Assembly: GCA_023427985.1 (NCBI GenBank)
Contig: JAEYZM010000029.1
Span: forward strand, 124,001-188,000
Direction: 5' to 3'
Length of the DNA: 64,000 nucleotides
Origin: Bacteroidota bacterium
GTDB taxonomy: Bacteria > Bacteroidota > Bacteroidia > Sphingobacteriales > Sphingobacteriaceae
In this document: positions 19,000 through 28,780 of the stretch, piece after piece
How positions within the stretch are numbered: the first letter of the stretch is position 1
How the letters are laid out: every line of letters starts with the position of its first letter
Made by a program: the position numbers and the translations under genes
Notes under the pieces: model-generated
The model's database searches: none
Seen by the model: only the letters and a program-made list of their open reading frames with translations
Told to the model about the DNA's origin: nothing

Positions 19000-19398
19000 T
19001 TATTTACGCTCTTGTTCAAATCGCATTTCTTGAATCAATAGGTTACCATCAACTTGCTTAAGAATAAAGAATATCCTAAACCTTCCTGCCGATGTTTCTA
19101 ACTGACCAATTGTAAATTTAACTTGCTCAGAGCTTGGGGTATTTTTATATAGAATTTGAAAGTCTCTAGGATCAAATTTACCGAAGAAATCTTTCATGAC
19201 CATTTCTGCTTGTGATTTGCTATACACATTCGATTGGTCCATTAAATTAATTTCAACTTTAGAAGTGAAATGCTTCGCCAATAAACGATGATCTGCAGTT
19301 TTAAAGGAAATTACAACATCTTCCAATAATTCTGCTTGGGCAAAAACATTCGTGAATAAGCTTAAAAATAAAAGTATAGTTAGTTGTAGTCGCTTCAT
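19000..19398 (-). CDS. DUF4783 family exported protein
   Basis: I place the start at the ATG complementary to 19396-19398, giving 132 residues that begin MKRLQLTILLFLSLFTNVFA, a clear signal peptide cleaved before QAELL. An upstream in-frame Met would put 14 polar residues before it and is unlikely. The mature region (LEDVVISFKTADHRLLAKHF ... VYSKSQAEMVMKDFFGKFDP) matches DUF4783, a small NTF2-like periplasmic family of Bacteroidota with unknown function. It lies upstream of nadC on the same strand and divergent from gpmI. Confidence 0.82.
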   Translation of the reverse strand: MKRLQLTILLFLSLFTNVFAQAELLEDVVISFKTADHRLLAKHFTSKVEINLMDQSNVYSKSQAEMVMKDFFGKFDPRDFQILYKNTPSSEQVKFTIGQLETSAGRFRIFFILKQVDGNLLIQEMRFEQERK

Positions 19399-19465
19399 TT
19401 TAATCTTTGGGCAATTATTATACACTAAAAACTGTGCCAATGATTACGAATAAATATATTTGTAC

Positions 19466-20983
19466 ATGAAAAGTTCTAAAATCGCTTTAATAATACTTGA
19501 TGGTTGGGGTTTGGGTACTAACAAAAATGCCGATGCAATACAGCATGCAAACACCCCATTTATCAATTCCTTATACACTAAATATCCTCATTCTAAATTA
19601 GTTGCATCGGGTGAAGCAGTTGGTCTACCTGAAGGACAAATGGGAAATTCGGAAGTAGGCCACCTTACTATTGGCTCTGGTAGAGTTATTTTTCAAGAAT
19701 TGGTTAAAATAAATAAAGCGTGTTTAAACGGCGAATTAGCAAGTAATTCAACCCTTATAGAAGCTCTAAATTACGCTAAAAAACAATCAAAAAATGTACA
19801 TTTTATTGGACTCGTATCCGATGGTGGTGTGCATTCACATATCAATCACCTCAAGAGTTTATGTGATATTGCTACATCGGCACAAGTTCAAAACGTTTTC
19901 ATACATGCCTTCCTAGATGGTAGAGATACCGATCCCAAAAGTGGATGGAATTATTTGAACGAATTAATGCAACATAATTCCAACGTAAAAAATACGGCGA
20001 AACTTTCGAGTGTAATAGGACGTTATTATGCAATGGATAGAGACCAACGATGGGAAAGAGTAAAAGTAGCTTATGACCTATTGGTGAATGGAATCGGAGA
20101 AAAATCTAACAATATTTTAACTAGCATTCAAGAAAAATATCATTCGGGTATTACTGATGAATTTATGTCGGCCATTGCCTTGGAACACCATGAAAACATT
20201 AAGGAGGGCGATGTAGTGCTTTGCTTTAATTTCCGTACCGATAGAGGTAGGGAAATTACTCAAGCTTTAACTCAGAAAGATTTACATGAACACAATATGC
20301 ATAAATTGAATCTGCATTATGTGACGATGACTAATTACGACGATTCATTTGAAAATGTAAAGGTGATTTTCGAAAAAGATAATCTAAACAACACACTTGG
20401 CGAAGTACTTGCAAACAATGGGCTTTCACAGATAAGGATAGCAGAGACAGAGAAATATCCACACGTTACTTTTTTCTTTTCAGGTGGACGAGAGAAAGAG
20501 TTTGATAATGAAAAAAGAATATTAATTCCATCACCCAAAGTAGCAACATACGATTTGCAACCAGAAATGAGTGCCAATGGGATTGCCGATGCTATTGTTG
20601 AAGAATTGAAAAATGAACAGACGAATTTCATTTGTTTGAATTTCGCAAACCCCGACATGGTGGGACATACAGGAGTTTTTGAAGCAGTGGTTAAAGCAGT
20701 TGAAACCGTTGATGCCTGTGCTGAACGAGTTATTACTACCGGTTTATCGCATGGTTATTCGTTTATAGTAATTGCAGATCATGGGAATGCCGACTATATG
20801 TTGAACGAAGACGGTACTCCTAATACCGCCCACTCTACCAACCTTGTACCATGCATACTAATCGATCAAAACAATTTCAAAATTCAGAACGGTGGATTGG
20901 CCGATATTGCTCCTACCATTTTGGACTTAATGCAGATTGAAGTACCCAAAGAAATGAATGGCAAAAGTTTATTAATAAAATAA
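19466..20983 (+). CDS. gpmI: 2,3-bisphosphoglycerate-independent phosphoglycerate mutase
   Basis: The chosen ATG gives 505 residues starting MKSSKIALIILDGWG; a TTG six bases upstream is also in frame but unneeded. Metal ligands of the alkaline-phosphatase fold are visible: Asp12 in LDGWG, the phosphorylated Ser62 in QMGNSEVGH, then HAFLDGRDTDP, FNFRTDRGREI, IADHGNAD and NTAHST. The enzyme interconverts 3- and 2-phosphoglycerate in glycolysis using Mn. A TATATTTG box at 19455-19462 sits 3 bp before the ATG. The following lipoprotein gene starts at the base after the stop codon. Confidence 0.96.
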   Translation: MKSSKIALIILDGWGLGTNKNADAIQHANTPFINSLYTKYPHSKLVASGEAVGLPEGQMGNSEVGHLTIGSGRVIFQELVKINKACLNGELASNSTLIEALNYAKKQSKNVHFIGLVSDGGVHSHINHLKSLCDIATSAQVQNVFIHAFLDGRDTDPKSGWNYLNELMQHNSNVKNTAKLSSVIGRYYAMDRDQRWERVKVAYDLLVNGIGEKSNNILTSIQEKYHSGITDEFMSAIALEHHENIKEGDVVLCFNFRTDRGREITQALTQKDLHEHNMHKLNLHYVTMTNYDDSFENVKVIFEKDNLNNTLGEVLANNGLSQIRIAETEKYPHVTFFFSGGREKEFDNEKRILIPSPKVATYDLQPEMSANGIADAIVEELKNEQTNFICLNFANPDMVGHTGVFEAVVKAVETVDACAERVITTGLSHGYSFIVIADHGNADYMLNEDGTPNTAHSTNLVPCILIDQNNFKIQNGGLADIAPTILDLMQIEVPKEMNGKSLLIK

Positions 20984-21544
20984 ATGAGAATTTTTATTAT
21001 TTCAATACTTTCTATCTTGCTTGTAGCTTGTTCGAAACCATCGAAAAACAATACGAATAAGAAATATGACTTCGATATTCAATCTGAAATCGACATACAA
21101 ATTTCTTTATTAAATCAGAACAAAAAGTATTGTAAGTCATTCATCAAAAATGAACGATCGCAAGAATCCATAGATATTGATATCAATGAAATTCAAAAGG
21201 TTTTCATTGGATTAAAAGAGTACGATATCAACAAACCTGCATTACAAAACACTTATCAAACGATTCAAACAGATTCTTCTGTGTTGTATTCGAGTAAAGA
21301 AAAAACCTATATAAAAAGTGTAAGCATCATTTCGAATAAGGATACGAAACACATTATCATCGAAATTGAGAACAATAACAATTTATTTAATTTGAATAAG
21401 CGCATCGATTGGCATGTTAACCATTCTTTAACAATTCATTCGTATAAAAAAGTAAAAGCAATGGAGGCCGATGAGTTTAGTATACATTACGATTTAACCG
21501 CTAATTGCGCTAAGGCCGAATCTATTGATTCCACAGGCATTTGA
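20984..21544 (+). CDS. Small lipoprotein of unknown function
   Basis: The 186-residue protein starts MRIFIISILSILLVACSKPS, a lipoprotein signal with lipobox LVAC (Cys16). The mature part is lysine- and asparagine-rich with alternating hydrophobics (YIKSVSIISNKDTKHIIIEI), probably beta-rich. I recognise no family. The start codon directly abuts the gpmI stop, so it is translationally coupled. Its last 58 bp overlap, on the opposite strand, the 3' end of the YyaL-type gene. The lipobox and coupling argue that it is a real gene. Confidence 0.7.
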   Translation: MRIFIISILSILLVACSKPSKNNTNKKYDFDIQSEIDIQISLLNQNKKYCKSFIKNERSQESIDIDINEIQKVFIGLKEYDINKPALQNTYQTIQTDSSVLYSSKEKTYIKSVSIISNKDTKHIIIEIENNNNLFNLNKRIDWHVNHSLTIHSYKKVKAMEADEFSIHYDLTANCAKAESIDSTGI

Positions 21545-23523
21545 CACGATTTATTCACACATACATAGATCAATGTTTTATTTGAAACATACCTCGATTT
21601 AAATATTGAAAGTTCAGATGCCGATGTAGAATAATAAATTGTTATTCCTGCAGAAATCTTAGAATGCATTTCTAAAAACATCTCATTAGCTCGCGCTCCT
21701 ACAATTACAATTTCAATTTTAGGATTCAAATGATATAACATACCATTGAACCAATTTGAATAAGACAATGGATATCTTTTCGTTTGCTCTATAATAGAGA
21801 ACAACATATTTTCTGCAATTTCTTCGTATTCAATGTTTGCAAATACAGCCGACAACTTATATAAATTCATCATCATTACAGAGTTCGATGATGGTATTAC
21901 ACTATCGTAAAATTCTTGTTTTCGTGCAACTAAATTCTCGGAATGATTGGAAGTATACCAGAACAAACCCGATTGTTCGTCCATAAAATTCTCAATGGAA
22001 TAATTTGTTAAGCGTTTTGCTTCCACTATAAATTTCTCATTGCTGCTTATTTCAAACAACTTTATTAAAGCTTCAATATAGAATGCATAATCGTCGAAAA
22101 AAGCTGGAATCTTTGACTCTCCTTTTTTATAGGAGCGATACAATTTACCATCTTGCATTAATTTATTTGAAATAAATTGCTCTAATTCTAATGCTTCTTG
22201 TAAATAAACTTCCATTCCCTCAACAGTATAAGCCTCACAAAAAGCCTTTAAAAGTAATGCATTCCAAGCACATAACTGTTTGTCATCCAATCCTGGTCGC
22301 ACACGTTTTTCTCTGTATTGAAATAAAATTTGATTCAGTTCCTTTATCTTTTTTCTAATTGAAAATTCATCCATAGAATATTTTTGAATCAATTCATCCA
22401 TAGAATTTAACTCAAATAAATTGTTCAATCCATGTTCAAAATTGCCCTCTTCAGTTATCTGATAAAAGTCCATGTAAAGTGATGCATCGACATTCAAAAC
22501 CTCTCTAATTTCTGCAGCAGTCCAACAATAAAACTTACCCTCCTGCCCTTCCGAATCGGCATCCAATGCCGAGTAAAAGCCTTTATCTATTGGGTTTTTG
22601 AGTTCTCTTAGACAAAAATTTATACAGGATTCAAAAGTATTTTTATGTAGATCGATGTGATAGCGCTTATATGCTTTAGCATACAGACTTATAATCTGTG
22701 CTTGGTCGTAAAGCATTTTTTCGAAGTGAGGAATTTTCCAATATGCATCAACGGAATATCTATAAATTCCTCCTCCAATTTGATCGTAGATTCCTTTGCT
22801 GGCAATATTTTTAAAGCTCAGCTGTAAATACTTGTTGAGTTTTTCATCATGAGTAGAATGTAAATAATTCAAAAGAAAATCGAAATTGCTAGGGACAGGG
22901 AATTTCGGTGCCGACTGAGTTCCACCAAAGTCTTGGTCTAAATAGCGCTGCCAATTTTTATAAATTTCATCTAAATCATTTTTGTTAAACGTTCTATCAT
23001 TCGATCGTTCAGTTATTAATTCCATTCTTCGCACACCCTGAATTAACTTATCGGCATAATCCAATAACTCTTCAGGTTTATTCCTATACATTGCAGCAAT
23101 ATTGCTTAAAATATTTATCCAATCGCTTTTCTTAAAATAAGTTCCCCCATAAATCGGCCGCTGATCGGGTAACAAAATACAATTCAATGGCCAGCCACCC
23201 GTTCCATTCATCAATTGCAACGCACCCATATAAATTTGGTCAATGTCGGGACGCTCTTCTCGATCCACTTTAATATTTACATATAGCGCGTTCATGACTT
23301 CAGCAACTTCAGTATCTTCAAATGACTCGTGTTCCATTACATGACACCAATGACAAGCGGAGTAACCAATACTCAAAACAATTAATTTGTTTTCATCTTT
23401 CGCTTTTTGCAAAGCCTCTTGAGACCAAGGATACCAGTCGACCGGATTATGTGCATGTTGCAATAAATAGGGTGATGTTTCTTTAATTAAATGATTCGTA
23501 TATTCAGGTTTATGTTGATTCAT
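21487..23523 (-). CDS. YyaL/SSP411-type thioredoxin-domain protein
   Basis: The 678-residue protein belongs to the DUF255/YyaL (spermatogenesis-associated protein 20) family. The N-terminal thioredoxin-like domain shows SPYLLQHAHNPVDWYPWS and the redox-like pair GYSACHWCHVMEHESF, then NIKVDREERPDIDQIYM. The rest is an (alpha/alpha)-barrel like glycoside hydrolases (GGWPLNCILLPDQRPIYGGTYF, IYDQIGGGIYRYSVDAYWKIPHFEKML-type blocks). Family length is 600-700, so it is complete. The physiological function is unsettled. It is convergent with, and overlaps by 58 bp, the lipoprotein gene. Confidence 0.92.
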   Translation of the reverse strand: MNQHKPEYTNHLIKETSPYLLQHAHNPVDWYPWSQEALQKAKDENKLIVLSIGYSACHWCHVMEHESFEDTEVAEVMNALYVNIKVDREERPDIDQIYMGALQLMNGTGGWPLNCILLPDQRPIYGGTYFKKSDWINILSNIAAMYRNKPEELLDYADKLIQGVRRMELITERSNDRTFNKNDLDEIYKNWQRYLDQDFGGTQSAPKFPVPSNFDFLLNYLHSTHDEKLNKYLQLSFKNIASKGIYDQIGGGIYRYSVDAYWKIPHFEKMLYDQAQIISLYAKAYKRYHIDLHKNTFESCINFCLRELKNPIDKGFYSALDADSEGQEGKFYCWTAAEIREVLNVDASLYMDFYQITEEGNFEHGLNNLFELNSMDELIQKYSMDEFSIRKKIKELNQILFQYREKRVRPGLDDKQLCAWNALLLKAFCEAYTVEGMEVYLQEALELEQFISNKLMQDGKLYRSYKKGESKIPAFFDDYAFYIEALIKLFEISSNEKFIVEAKRLTNYSIENFMDEQSGLFWYTSNHSENLVARKQEFYDSVIPSSNSVMMMNLYKLSAVFANIEYEEIAENMLFSIIEQTKRYPLSYSNWFNGMLYHLNPKIEIVIVGARANEMFLEMHSKISAGITIYYSTSASELSIFKSRYVSNKTLIYVCVNKSCQMPVESIDSALAQLAVKS

Positions 23524-23564
23524 AAAAAAATATTTATTATAAAGATATTTAAATTAATTTTAGC

Positions 23565-23620
23565 CTACGAACATACGAACCTACGAACACACGAGCATAC
23601 GAACCTACGAACCTACGAAC
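23565..23620. repeat. Seven-unit octamer tandem repeat abutting a start codon
   Basis: Exactly seven 8-bp units lie head to tail: CTACGAAC, ATACGAAC, CTACGAAC, ACACGAGC, ATACGAAC, CTACGAAC, CTACGAAC. The last unit ends at 23620 and the TRIC gene ATG begins at 23621. The array fills most of the 97-bp region between the divergent YyaL-type and TRIC genes. A related copy is at 9064-9090. Confidence 0.92.
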
Positions 23621-24244
23621 ATGACCTTCCTCGACATCATCGAAATCCTTGGAACCTTTGCCTTCGCATTATCTGGAGCATTCTCTGCAATGCGAAAACG
23701 CTTAGATGTATTTGGTGTTTTAATCATCACTTTTGTAACTGCAATTGGTGGTGGAACGATTAGGGATTTGTTGATTGGAAGTACACCTGTAGCTTGGCTT
23801 TTGGATCTTGAAATTATTAGCACCATAATTACCGCCTATTTTATGGCTCTGTTTTTTTTAACAAAACTAATTCGATGGCAAAAAATAATTTTCTGGTTCG
23901 ATTCAATTGGACTTGCAGTCTTCTGTATGGTGGCCATAGAGAAAGCCATATCGTTTGAATTGCATCCCATTGTTTGTATAGCCTTAGGTACCGTTACAGG
24001 TTGTTTTGGAGGAATACTTAGAGATGTTATTTTGAATGAGATTCCATACATTTTCAGAAAAGATATTTATGCATCGGCTTGTATCGCAGGCGGTCTAATA
24101 TTTTTCAGTTTGAACGCATTGAACATGCATACAGGCACTGCGGCATGGATTGCAGGCATTAGCATCGTAGCCATTCGATTCTTTAGCAATTACTTTGATT
24201 GGCGCTTACCTTTGATATACGTAGCAAACAAAAAGAGCAAGTAA
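23621..24244 (+). CDS. TRIC/UPF0126 family cation channel protein
   Basis: The 207-residue membrane protein has about six to seven helices in two related halves. Each half has the family glycine motif: GGGTIRDLLIGSTPVAWL in the first and GGILRDVILNEIPYIFRKD in the second. Bacterial members are homologues of trimeric intracellular cation channels and pass K+ or Na+. The ATG directly follows an octamer repeat array and has no normal ribosome-binding site in front of it. Translation may therefore be weak or the leader unusual. The stop codon lies within the downstream hairpin. Confidence 0.9.
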   Translation: MTFLDIIEILGTFAFALSGAFSAMRKRLDVFGVLIITFVTAIGGGTIRDLLIGSTPVAWLLDLEIISTIITAYFMALFFLTKLIRWQKIIFWFDSIGLAVFCMVAIEKAISFELHPIVCIALGTVTGCFGGILRDVILNEIPYIFRKDIYASACIAGGLIFFSLNALNMHTGTAAWIAGISIVAIRFFSNYFDWRLPLIYVANKKSK

Positions 24245-24259
24245 AATTTACTTGCTCTT
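24233..24259. terminator. Bidirectional hairpin terminator between the TRIC and M20 genes
   Basis: A perfect 13-bp stem, AAGAGCAAGTAAA and its complement around a central A, is followed by a T-rich run (GAATTTTTTAC). It includes the TRIC stop codon and ends 8 bp before the 3' end of the convergent M20 peptidase gene. Confidence 0.8.
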
Positions 24260-24266
24260 GAATTTT

Positions 24267-25655
24267 TTACTTACTTAATTCTGCAAAATATTTATGAAAC
24301 AAAGGAATGGTTTCTATTCCTTTGTAGTAATTGAACAAACCGTAATGTTCGTTTGGTGAATGTAATGCATCCGAATCCAAACCAAATCCCATTAATACCG
24401 ATTTCAATCCTAATTCTTTTTCGAACAATGCAACGATTGGAATACTACCACCTCCTCTAGTTGGAATTGGCTTCTTACCATATGTTTGTTCCATCGCTTT
24501 ACTTGCCGCTTGAAAAGCAACAGAATCGGTAGGTGTTAAGACCGGCTCTCCACCGTGATGTGGTCTAACTTCCACTTTTACCGATGCAGGTGCAATGGAT
24601 TCAAAATGTTTCTTAAATAAAGCAGTGATTTTATCAGAATTTTGATTCGGCACCAAGCGCATAGAAATTTTAGCAAAAGCTTTTGAAGGTAAAACTGTTT
24701 TCGCACCTTCACCTGTATATCCGCCCCAAATTCCGTTTACGTCTAAGGTTGGTCGAATACCTGTTCTTTCAATTGTAGAATATCCTTTTTCTCCCCACAC
24801 ATCGGCAATATCTAAATCTTTTTTATACTCGTTAATATCGAAAGGTGTCTTAGCCATTTCTTCTCTATCGCTTGCAGATACTTCCAACACATCATCATAG
24901 AAACCTGGAATGGTAATATGATTGTTTTCATCGTGCATAGAAGCAATCATTTTTGAAAGAATGTTAATTGGGTTTGCAACTGCTCCACCATAAACACCAG
25001 AATGTAAATCGCGATTTGGACCTGTAACTTCTACTTCCACATAACTCATACCTCTTAGCCCGCAATCAATCGATGGAATATCGTTTGCAATAATAGAAGT
25101 ATCCGAGATCAGCACTACATCGGCCTTCAAACGATTTTTATTATTTTTCACAAAAGTTCCTAAGTTAGAAGAACCCACTTCTTCTTCACCTTCAATCATG
25201 AATTTCACATTGCAAGCAACCGTGTTGGTTTGCATCATCAATTCGAAGGCTTTGATGTGCATGTACACCTGGCCTTTATCGTCGCATGCGCCACGAGCAA
25301 AAATTGCACCGTCTGGATGAATCGCAGTTTTTCTGATGGTTGGTTCAAATGGAGGAGTTTCCCATAATTCCAATGGTGTAGCAGGCTGAACATCGTAATG
25401 TCCGTACACTAAAACCGTAGGTAATGCGGGGTCGATCATTTTCTCTCCATAAACAATTGGATAACCATCCGTTTTGCAAACTTCCACTTTATCTGCACCC
25501 GCTGCAATCAATTTATCTTTAACGAATTCTGCAGTCTTATGTACATCTGCAGCATAAGCCGAATCGGCTGAAATTGAAGGGATTTTCAAAAAATCAAAAA
25601 GCTCGTTCAAGAAACGATCTTTGTTGGTATCTATATAATTTTTAATGTGTTCCAT
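24267..25655 (-). CDS. M20 family metallopeptidase (dipeptidase)
   Basis: The 462-residue cytoplasmic protein is of the M20/DapE-ArgE-CPG2 group, with no signal peptide. Metal ligands are visible: VLVYGHYDVQP (His), RGACDDKGQVYMH (bridging Asp), EGEEEVGSSN (catalytic Glu plus ligand Glu), SDTSI (Asp) and a final His in DALHSPNEHYG. The dimerisation domain contains DLHSGVYGGAVANP. The motif style is closest to CNDP/PepV-like dipeptidases that hydrolyse dipeptides with broad specificity. It is convergent with the TRIC gene. Confidence 0.92.
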   Translation of the reverse strand: MEHIKNYIDTNKDRFLNELFDFLKIPSISADSAYAADVHKTAEFVKDKLIAAGADKVEVCKTDGYPIVYGEKMIDPALPTVLVYGHYDVQPATPLELWETPPFEPTIRKTAIHPDGAIFARGACDDKGQVYMHIKAFELMMQTNTVACNVKFMIEGEEEVGSSNLGTFVKNNKNRLKADVVLISDTSIIANDIPSIDCGLRGMSYVEVEVTGPNRDLHSGVYGGAVANPINILSKMIASMHDENNHITIPGFYDDVLEVSASDREEMAKTPFDINEYKKDLDIADVWGEKGYSTIERTGIRPTLDVNGIWGGYTGEGAKTVLPSKAFAKISMRLVPNQNSDKITALFKKHFESIAPASVKVEVRPHHGGEPVLTPTDSVAFQAASKAMEQTYGKKPIPTRGGGSIPIVALFEKELGLKSVLMGFGLDSDALHSPNEHYGLFNYYKGIETIPLFHKYFAELSK

Positions 25656-25786
25656 ACGGTCAAATATAGAATTATTTAATAGAAAATAACGATAATTTTT
25701 GTTCAGATTTTGAGCTTAGAAATGTGTAAAACTTAATTAATTTAAAGGCTAAATTTTATTATTTTTGTTTGATAGAGGAAGCGGGA

Positions 25787-28048
25787 ATGTCTACATATTT
25801 AGAGCAATTAAATCCGCAGCAAAGAGCTGCAGTGGAGAATTTGAATGGGCCCATGATGATAGTGGCCGGTGCTGGTTCGGGTAAAACAAGAGTTATTACA
25901 TATAGAATTGCACACATGATCAACAATGGCGTTGATCCTTTTAGCATTTTGGCTTTAACCTTTACCAATAAGGCTGCAAGTGAAATGCGACATAGGATTA
26001 CATCCATTGTAGGTCCGCATGCAAAAAACATTTGGATGGGTACTTTCCACTCGGTGTTCGCTCGTATTTTAAGAATGGAAGCCGATAAAATTGGATATCC
26101 TGCGAATTTTACCATTTACGATAAAGACGATGCAAAATCGCTTATCAAGACGATTCTAAAAGAACAAAATCTCGATGAAAAAAATTACAATCCGAATCAT
26201 GTAATGCATCGGATTTCTAGTGCAAAAAATAATTTAATCTCAGCGAAAGAATACAACGAAAACGATCAAATACAAGCCGAAGATTTTTCATTAGGCAAGG
26301 GTAAAATCGGATACATCTATTCCTTATACACTAATAGATGCGAACGTGCGGGAGCAATGGACTTCGACGATCTACTTTTTAAAACCAATATACTTTTAAG
26401 AGATTATCCAGAAGTATTACACAAATACCAGCATAAGTTTAAATACATAATGGTGGATGAGTATCAAGATACTAACTACGCGCAGTATTTAATTGTTAAA
26501 AAGCTGGCAGCAATTAATGAAAACATCTGCGTAGTGGGCGACGATGCTCAAAGTATTTATGCTTTCCGTGGTGCCAACATTAAAAATATTTTAAACTTCG
26601 AAAAAGATTATCCCGATTTAAAAGTTTTCAAACTCGAAGAGAATTATAGATCCACACAAAATATTGTAAACGTTGCCAATGCAATTATAGCAAACAACCA
26701 AGACCAAATTAAAAAGAATGTTTTTTCATCTAAAGAAGCGGGTGAAAAAATCTCTTTACTCAAAGCCTTTACCGACAATGAAGAAGGGAAACTAGTTGCA
26801 GAGTCCATCATACAAGCAAAAGCAAATAATAATTTATTGCATAAAGATTTTGCCATCCTGTACAGAACCAACTCTCAATCGAGAGCCATGGAAGAAGCAC
26901 TAAGAAAATTAAATATCCCTTATAAAATTTATGGTGGCCTCTCCTTCTATCAACGTAAGGAAATCAAAGACCTCATCGCCTATTTCAGAATTTCTGTAAA
27001 TCATGCCGATGAAGAAGCGTTTAAGCGAGTGATTAACTATCCGGTACGAGGTATCGGCAAGACAAGTTTGGATAAGCTGATCTTATTGGCCGATGAGCAG
27101 AAATTAAGTCTTTGGCAGGTTGCAGAACAAGCCGTTCAATTGATTGGAGGAAAATCAGGGCAAAGCATCGACCAGTTTGTTACAATGATTAAAAGTTTTG
27201 CGGTGCTTATCAAAAATCAGAATGCTTTTGACGCTGCTTCGCACATCGCTAAACAAAGCGGATTGTTAAAAGAGTTGTACGAAGACAAATCGGTCGAAGG
27301 TTTGAATCGATACGAAAACATACAAGAATTGTTAAATGGTATTAAAGAATTTTCTGAACGCGACGATATTGAGTCGACGAGCTTAGATGTGTTCCTACAA
27401 GATGTAGCCTTGCTAACAGGCGATGAATCACAAAAGGATGAGGACAAAGATCATGTATCCTTGATGACCATTCATAGCGCCAAGGGACTTGAATTTCCAC
27501 ATGTGTATGTTGTGGGATTAGAAGAAAACCTATTCCCTTCACAAATGTCATTGCATTCGAGAAGTGATTTGGAAGAGGAGCGCCGATTGTTTTATGTTGC
27601 CATTACGCGGGCTGAGAAAAAACTGACGCTTTCCTATGCCATATCCAGATACAAATGGGGAACGCCCACATCGGCAGACCCTAGTAGATTTCTAGAAGAG
27701 ATTGACCCAAAATATTTAGAAGTAAATTATTTACAAAAGCCGCTTCAGGGAAATACTTTTTTCGATAACGATAGAAACGATTACAATAAAATCTCAGGTA
27801 AACCCAAACCAATGATGCAAAGCAGTGTTGCAAAGGTGTTTAATCATGTTCCGAGTGCCGACTTTAGCCCATCAAACCCAACGGAGATACGTGTGGGAAT
27901 GGAGGTTGAGCATCAGAAGTTTGGCTTTGGGAAGGTTGTGGAAATGGAAGGCAGCAGTGGCGACATGAAGACTACAATACTGTTTAAAGAAGCGGGTAAA
28001 AAACAATTGTTATTAAAATTTGCTAAATTGCGCATTGTAAATGAGTAA
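25787..28048 (+). CDS. pcrA: UvrD/PcrA-type superfamily 1 DNA helicase
   Basis: I start at the ATG at 25787, which follows a GAGGAAGCGGGA purine run and gives 753 residues (MSTYLEQLNPQQRAAVENL). A TTG 18 bases upstream is also open. Helicase motifs are in order: Q motif NPQQRAAV, motif I AGAGSGKTRV, Ia LTFTNKAASEM, II DEYQDTN, III GDDAQSIYAFRGA, IV LEENYRSTQNI, V LMTIHSAKGLEF and VI RRLFYVAITRA. The 3'-5' helicase acts in excision repair, replication restart and displacement of RecA. A TATTTTTG box at 25760-25767 could be the -7 element. Confidence 0.95.
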   Translation: MSTYLEQLNPQQRAAVENLNGPMMIVAGAGSGKTRVITYRIAHMINNGVDPFSILALTFTNKAASEMRHRITSIVGPHAKNIWMGTFHSVFARILRMEADKIGYPANFTIYDKDDAKSLIKTILKEQNLDEKNYNPNHVMHRISSAKNNLISAKEYNENDQIQAEDFSLGKGKIGYIYSLYTNRCERAGAMDFDDLLFKTNILLRDYPEVLHKYQHKFKYIMVDEYQDTNYAQYLIVKKLAAINENICVVGDDAQSIYAFRGANIKNILNFEKDYPDLKVFKLEENYRSTQNIVNVANAIIANNQDQIKKNVFSSKEAGEKISLLKAFTDNEEGKLVAESIIQAKANNNLLHKDFAILYRTNSQSRAMEEALRKLNIPYKIYGGLSFYQRKEIKDLIAYFRISVNHADEEAFKRVINYPVRGIGKTSLDKLILLADEQKLSLWQVAEQAVQLIGGKSGQSIDQFVTMIKSFAVLIKNQNAFDAASHIAKQSGLLKELYEDKSVEGLNRYENIQELLNGIKEFSERDDIESTSLDVFLQDVALLTGDESQKDEDKDHVSLMTIHSAKGLEFPHVYVVGLEENLFPSQMSLHSRSDLEEERRLFYVAITRAEKKLTLSYAISRYKWGTPTSADPSRFLEEIDPKYLEVNYLQKPLQGNTFFDNDRNDYNKISGKPKPMMQSSVAKVFNHVPSADFSPSNPTEIRVGMEVEHQKFGFGKVVEMEGSSGDMKTTILFKEAGKKQLLLKFAKLRIVNE

Positions 28049-28733
28049 AATGAATATTAAAAAATATACAGACACCAATATTCCTTTTGATTATAATACC
28101 ACACGTCAGCATTTGATTTATGCTGAATACGGTAGAAATATTCAGAACATGGTGAAATATATAAAGACCCTTGAAAGCAAGGAGGAGCGCAACAAACATG
28201 CGCAAGCGGTGATTGATTTAATGGGGTTCTTGAACCCACATTTAAGAGATGTTGCGGATTTTAAGCATAAGCTCTGGGATCATTTGTTCATCATAGCGGA
28301 TTTCGATTTAGACGTAGATTCGCCCTATCCTATTCCTTCTAGAGAGTCTTTAGATACTAAGCCCAAGAAAATTCCTTATCCTTCCGATAAGATCTCGTAC
28401 AAGCATTATGGTAAAACAGTAGAGTTGATGATCGAAAAAGCCAGGAATATTGAGGAAGAAGATCGTAAGGCTGCCATGGTAGCACAGATAGCTAATTTCA
28501 TGAAGATGTCTTATGTTACCTGGAACAAAGACACGGTGAGCGATGAAACCATTTTGAGTGATTTGAGGGAACTTTCTAATGGTGAATTGAGTTTGGATGA
28601 GAATACGAATTTAAATAAAGTAGAATATAGAAAACCAAACAATCAACGCAACAACAATAACTTCAAGCATAAGAACAATAATAATAACAACAATAGAAAC
28701 AAGAAAAACAATCAAGGTAAACACAGATACTAA
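28041..28733 (+). CDS. DUF4290 family protein with Asn-rich tail
   Basis: The 230-residue protein starts 8 bp inside the helicase gene (ATG at 28041); a second ATG at 28050 just after the helicase stop is equally plausible and costs three residues. About residues 1-185 match DUF4290, a Bacteroidota family of unknown function (YAEYGRNIQNMVKYIKTLES, MGFLNPHLRDVADFKHKLWDH). The last 40 residues are low-complexity Asn/Lys/Arg, likely disordered and possibly nucleic-acid binding. Coupling to the helicase gene hints at a role in DNA or RNA metabolism, which is inference. Confidence 0.87.
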   Translation: MSKMNIKKYTDTNIPFDYNTTRQHLIYAEYGRNIQNMVKYIKTLESKEERNKHAQAVIDLMGFLNPHLRDVADFKHKLWDHLFIIADFDLDVDSPYPIPSRESLDTKPKKIPYPSDKISYKHYGKTVELMIEKARNIEEEDRKAAMVAQIANFMKMSYVTWNKDTVSDETILSDLRELSNGELSLDENTNLNKVEYRKPNNQRNNNNFKHKNNNNNNNRNKKNNQGKHRY

Positions 28734-28780
28734 GATTATCTTTTTGTTAATTGTGAATATTTATATTTTCAAAATCTTCT

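Noticed and set aside
19460..19465. TTG start two codons before the gpmI ATG
   Set aside because: The ATG at 19466 gives the normal N-terminus and the TTG would lie in the TATATTTG box.
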